From: Bacteroidales bacterium
Lineage (GTDB): Bacteria > Bacteroidota > Bacteroidia > Bacteroidales > UBA10428
Reading direction: 5' to 3'
DNA: 64,000 nt
Assembly (NCBI GenBank): GCA_016928305.1
Contig: JAFGKY010000136.1
Coordinates: 35,488 to 99,487 of the forward strand
In this document: positions 60,878 through 64,000 of the stretch, piece by piece
How positions within the stretch are numbered: the first letter of the stretch is position 1
Layout: every line of letters begins with the position of its first letter
Notes under the pieces: model-generated
What the model was told of the DNA's origin: nothing
Seen by the model: the letters and a program-made list of their open reading frames with translations, nothing else
The model's database searches: none
Program-made: the position numbers and the translations under genes

Positions 60878-60997
60878 GATATCCGATGTCAGATTATGGA
60901 TTACAGATGTGTAAGCAAGGGTGAGCTCACACCCATGCATCTGCCATCCATCATCCGCTATCCACCATACGCCACCGGACACCTTTTACCGTTTACC
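60878..60997. repeat. Inverted degenerate heptad arrays at the GH9 stop
   Basis: Left arm: five GATNNNN heptads on plus (60878-60912). Right arm: ten heptads, 60928-60997, which read on minus as GGTNNNN/GATNNNN and contain the GH9 stop (60986-60988). Between them is the perfect palindrome GTGAGCTCAC (60921-60930). The arms match at about 15 of 21 positions, an imperfect long inverted repeat. Confidence 0.65.
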
Positions 60998-63550
60998 CTC
61001 TTCCTGCTCTATCTCCGAAAGAAGGTCAATGGTTGCATTCACAAGATAAATGTAGCTGGCGGCCAGTTCGATCACATATTCGTTTTCTCCCCAAAGGAAA
61101 GGCCAGTCTTCCTTATTTTCCGGGAAATCTGGTTGGATAATCAATACGCCCGGTACAACACCTCCGGCTATGAAAGTGAAATCAGCCCGGTTATTGCCAT
61201 AGGCTACCTTCTTTGAATGTGTACCCACGCCCGATACGAATGATATGTCGGATCCTGGATGACAGCCAAAAATATAATGCAGTCCTTTAAACACATATTC
61301 AGGTCCGATGATATCCGGGAATGCCTGGTTTAATAAATAACCGGTAATGGCATTATGAACCACCTGTCCGTTGCCTCCCCATCCACCGGTAGATATGGGA
61401 ACACCGAAAGGATTTTTTACATTCAGGGAATCGGTAAAATGCTTATAACCTGGTACTAACTTTCGTATCTCCGATTGGTATGATGCATCCATGTGTGGTA
61501 AGGCCAGCAATGCAGGAGCCGCAAACCACGCAAACCATCTTTTAATGACAGGCAAAAGTTCAGTTATTCGCTGAGCATATACCGATTCTTTTGTGGTGAT
61601 CAGGAGTTCGACTGCAGCTTTAAATTCCTCCAGTTCAAGCGGTCCTCCGGTAGTATTGCCGACATAAAATATATCGGGTTTATGCTGATGTTCATCGTGC
61701 CATACCTTTTGTGCAATTGCAAGGCATTCTGTTGCAAGGTTGTCATTATATCCGCGAAGCGCACGGCTGGCTGCAGCCAATGCGGCAATCGAACCATAAT
61801 TTAAGGGTGTGGAACGGCATGTAAATGCCCACCGGTCATCACAATCGCATGCGATAAATTCTCTCCAGTCAAATGATTTCGGCGGTGTGTTACATACGAG
61901 ATTATCAGTGGTGGCAGATGCATCACCTAAATGAGTATATTGAGGCAGATCGGGCGCAATGATGCCGGGTATGGCATGACCAACTGCCTTGTGTTGGGCA
62001 ATCAGGGCTAGGGTGCCATGCTCAATCTGCTGAAGTATATCCGGGATTCCATCAGGAACATGAATATCCACGTACTTCCTGGTTTTATCAACGGTTGTTT
62101 CATCGCGTCTGATACCAAATGACTCCCAGGCATGAACCAGTATCTGAACACTGGCATATTGCGTCTGCGTACGGATGTCAAAATCACCTGCATCATACCA
62201 TCCCCCAACATTTAAACCGGGGATATGTTCACCCGGTTTGTAAGGAGAATCCGTTGACGGTCCCTGTGCATACAGATCAAAATGTTCATAATTTACCGGT
62301 GCCTGTAAAGCATCGTCAAGATGAGACGCTCCGTGCCAGACACGATAGGCTTCGTTCACAAACATATGATCCATCTGCACCGGCATAAAAACATCAAGGC
62401 TAAGATACCAGGCTTCCTTATATACATCTTTTGCAATCCGGAAAGACCGGGTTCGGATATCTCCGTATTCGATGAAATATAATCCTTCTTTCTGTATGGA
62501 AGAAAAATCAAATTTCTCATAGGCATAACGGAGATAATTACCCCATGGTTCAGTTCCTGCCTTGAATACAACCGATGCTTTGCCATCATCACTAACGCAG
62601 AATAAACATGCTGTTCTTTTTGCTGTATCATTTTTATCCAGTTCAATGACCGCTATTTTTTCCTGTGCCGGATGATAACCCGCCTGGGAATGGGTAATCA
62701 CGGGTTGTCTTATCCAACCGGGCCATGTGTTTGCGGTAAGGAACCATTGGATCACTTTACCGGTTCTGTCTGAGGGGATAAGCGAACGTACTACATACCA
62801 GCCGTTTTGAGCCTGATTACGGCCATCGTATAAATGCAGTTCGCAATCCTGTGCCTGAATTGTGATACGACTGGCCGGATCTTCGGGTGAAAACACAAGT
62901 TCTTTGCCACTGGCAAAGGGTAAAGGGTCAATTTTTGCTGAACGGTTTATGGTCATCGGTCCTGAAGGATACAGCGGGAAAATGCCTGTGGTTTCATCCA
63001 TTATAAAGGTCTTTTCAAAATAAGCCGGTGGAAGAAATTCGAGATTGAAACCGGCTTTCCCGGATAAAACCTCTGGTAAAGGTGTATCAAGAATTACGCT
63101 TAAGTATATTCCTCCATCACGGGCCTCAGCTTTAATACAGTATTTGAATTCATACGCCGCATATTTCAGTAAAACTTCAATCATTTTTTCTTCAGGGCTC
63201 GTATTCCGGCTAACAAATTCGGGAATGGGATCCCATTGACCTGGCGTGGGATTCAGTCGGACATCCCCGTTAGTGGCTGTTCTGATCCCGTGATGAATAA
63301 TCTCAACTCCGCTGATCTTGGAATCACTGAACAAACCATCATACATATTGCTGAATACCAGAACATTCAAACCTCGTTTCTCAAAATATCCTTTTTCATT
63401 CAGCTCTATTGAATCACCTTCCGTCTGGTTATAAATGTAAAACTGGTTAGTGAGGATCAGAAACAGCGAAAAGCTGAATCGCAATGTTTTCAATAAGATT
63501 CGATCGGACAATTTTGTTTCTTTGATAGTTGTAAATTTATTATACAGCAT
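60986..63550 (-). CDS. GH9 family glycoside hydrolase (endoglucanase-like)
   Basis: An 854-residue exported enzyme with a signal region (about 24-42, LRFSFSLFLILTNQFYIYN). Residues about 45-290 are a beta-rich N-terminal region I cannot name; about 295-390 are an Ig-like CelD_N domain (HSQAGYHPAQEKIAVIELDK, GLYFIEYGDIRTRSFRIAKD); about 400-850 the (alpha/alpha)6 GH9 barrel, with LNVGGWYDAGDFDIRTQTQY carrying the catalytic base Asp pair and WGENEYVIELAASYIYLVNA the acid Glu. There is no T9SS tail, because its last codons run into a heptad array. Predicted endo- or exo-glucanase; which glucan is not clear. It lies 10 bases after the T9SS fragment. Confidence 0.87.
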   Translation of the reverse strand: MLYNKFTTIKETKLSDRILLKTLRFSFSLFLILTNQFYIYNQTEGDSIELNEKGYFEKRGLNVLVFSNMYDGLFSDSKISGVEIIHHGIRTATNGDVRLNPTPGQWDPIPEFVSRNTSPEEKMIEVLLKYAAYEFKYCIKAEARDGGIYLSVILDTPLPEVLSGKAGFNLEFLPPAYFEKTFIMDETTGIFPLYPSGPMTINRSAKIDPLPFASGKELVFSPEDPASRITIQAQDCELHLYDGRNQAQNGWYVVRSLIPSDRTGKVIQWFLTANTWPGWIRQPVITHSQAGYHPAQEKIAVIELDKNDTAKRTACLFCVSDDGKASVVFKAGTEPWGNYLRYAYEKFDFSSIQKEGLYFIEYGDIRTRSFRIAKDVYKEAWYLSLDVFMPVQMDHMFVNEAYRVWHGASHLDDALQAPVNYEHFDLYAQGPSTDSPYKPGEHIPGLNVGGWYDAGDFDIRTQTQYASVQILVHAWESFGIRRDETTVDKTRKYVDIHVPDGIPDILQQIEHGTLALIAQHKAVGHAIPGIIAPDLPQYTHLGDASATTDNLVCNTPPKSFDWREFIACDCDDRWAFTCRSTPLNYGSIAALAAASRALRGYNDNLATECLAIAQKVWHDEHQHKPDIFYVGNTTGGPLELEEFKAAVELLITTKESVYAQRITELLPVIKRWFAWFAAPALLALPHMDASYQSEIRKLVPGYKHFTDSLNVKNPFGVPISTGGWGGNGQVVHNAITGYLLNQAFPDIIGPEYVFKGLHYIFGCHPGSDISFVSGVGTHSKKVAYGNNRADFTFIAGGVVPGVLIIQPDFPENKEDWPFLWGENEYVIELAASYIYLVNATIDLLSEIEQEEGKR

Positions 63551-63560
63551 AATGTTCGGA

Positions 63561-63926
63561 TTAAATTAAAATAATTTTTCTGATAGTTGAATGTTGCCCG
63601 TCTGTCAGAAAAATAAGATATATACCTTGTTTTGCCTCTAAATTAACTTCCACAGATACCTGATCATTTATGCTGTACTCTTTTATCGTACATCCGGTAC
63701 AATCAGTAATCCTGATGGTTTTTATTCTACTTGTATTATTTATCGTAAAGATTCCGTTGCATGTTGGATTTGGGTATACAGCACAAGCTACCTCACCGGT
63801 GACGTAGGTCAATGAAGATGGATCGCAGGCACTTCCTCCTTCAGTGGTTGAAATATAGAATGCAAGCCATGTCAGGGCAGGACGTTCGGTTCCATCCGAA
63901 CGTAACAGGTATGGGTTGTGTGCCAA
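63561..63926 (-). pseudogene. T9SS sorting-domain fragment of a secreted hydrolase, 5' truncated
   Basis: A 121-residue frame that starts without an ATG (TTG at 63924) and has an in-frame stop about 12 codons further upstream. HNPYLLRSDGTERPALTWLA resembles the end of a secreted glycoside hydrolase module, followed by a T9SS sorting domain: VYPNPTCNGIFTINNTS, IRITDCTGCTIKEYSIN, and KQGIYLIFLTDGQHSTIRKI. It is the tail of a larger, lost or interrupted gene. The upstream DNA to the window end is A/T rich and not protein-like. It is 10 bases before GH9 and would be read first. Confidence 0.65.
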
Positions 63927-63985
63927 ATAAAAGTTTACCCTAATGGGTAGACAAAGATGCTAAAAATTAATTACGATTTATCTTG

Positions 63986-63993
63986 TATTTTTG
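63986..63993 (+). promoter_or_regulatory. Possible -7 element TATTTTTG for a plus-strand gene beyond the window
   Basis: Exact TAnnTTTG match near the end of the sequence with no recognisable -33 box. If real it would serve a gene starting past base 64000. Confidence 0.3.
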
Positions 63994-64000
63994 GGATTAA

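Noticed and set aside
11596..60997. Heptad arrays as CRISPR or replication iterons
   Set aside because: Units are only 7 bases without spacers, there are no cas genes, no DnaA boxes or rep gene, and arrays are dispersed at gene ends.

Overview
The window is a piece of a Bacteroidota chromosome, most likely an anaerobic polysaccharide degrader near Bacteroidales/Marinilabiliales. The evidence is the nusB-yajC-ybbR-coaE order, DUF3276, Type IX secretion (T9SS) sorting domains, a TonB-dependent receptor, promoters of the TTTG / TAnnTTTG type, a bifunctional HisB and a very large acyl-CoA dehydratase activase. No phage, insertion sequence, plasmid or CRISPR locus is visible. The window is mostly core and catabolic genes.

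Layout. 0-12 kb: housekeeping (coaE, ybbR, yajC, nusB, DUF3276, two tandem tRNA-Leu, an AddB-like nuclease, trmD, a frameshifted winged-helix gene, a DnaJ-like membrane protein, a YghO-like protein). 12-20 kb: secreted and surface proteins with T9SS tails, then a redox group (hydroxyacid dehydrogenase, LsrG-like monooxygenase, Fe-alcohol dehydrogenase) and a cellobiose 2-epimerase. 20-27.5 kb: a histidine operon hisG-D-C-B-H-A-F-E on the minus strand, lacking hisI and preceded by a short His-rich leader ORF and a terminator. 27.7-39 kb: CoA activase, aat, aromatic amino acid decarboxylase, an AmgK-type sugar kinase fused to a RapZ C-terminal domain followed by MurU, a universal stress protein stub, psiE, cysH. 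39-51 kb: a GH3/beta-lactamase fusion exoenzyme, a deleted C1 peptidase, small envelope proteins, a CPBP protease and a TonB receptor. 51-60 kb: uronate catabolism (kduI and kduD on plus; hexuronate-type transporter, eda, kdgK and a GH94 phosphorylase on minus). 60-64 kb: mtgA, a GH9 cellulase and a T9SS tail fragment.

The genes fit an organism that degrades plant or algal polysaccharide. GH9 would release cello-oligosaccharides, the GH94 phosphorylase and the epimerase would handle cellobiose-like disaccharides, and KduI-KduD-KdgK-Eda would convert unsaturated uronates to pyruvate and glyceraldehyde 3-phosphate. The GH3 enzyme, the AmgK-RapZ fusion and MurU look like parts of a peptidoglycan-sugar salvage route.

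Two observations stand out. First, the his operon carries what looks like a complete attenuator: a TAnnTTTGC promoter box, a 14-residue leader MIYLMVHLHHHHLP with five histidines, and a perfect terminator hairpin just before hisG. Second, period-7 tandem repeats of several unrelated sequences sit at or within about 30 bases of the stop codons of nine genes, often with a CCTGCC...GGCAGG palindrome, and in four genes the element forms the stop codon or the last codons. Several broken genes (winged helix, C1 peptidase, usp, T9SS tail) show local decay.
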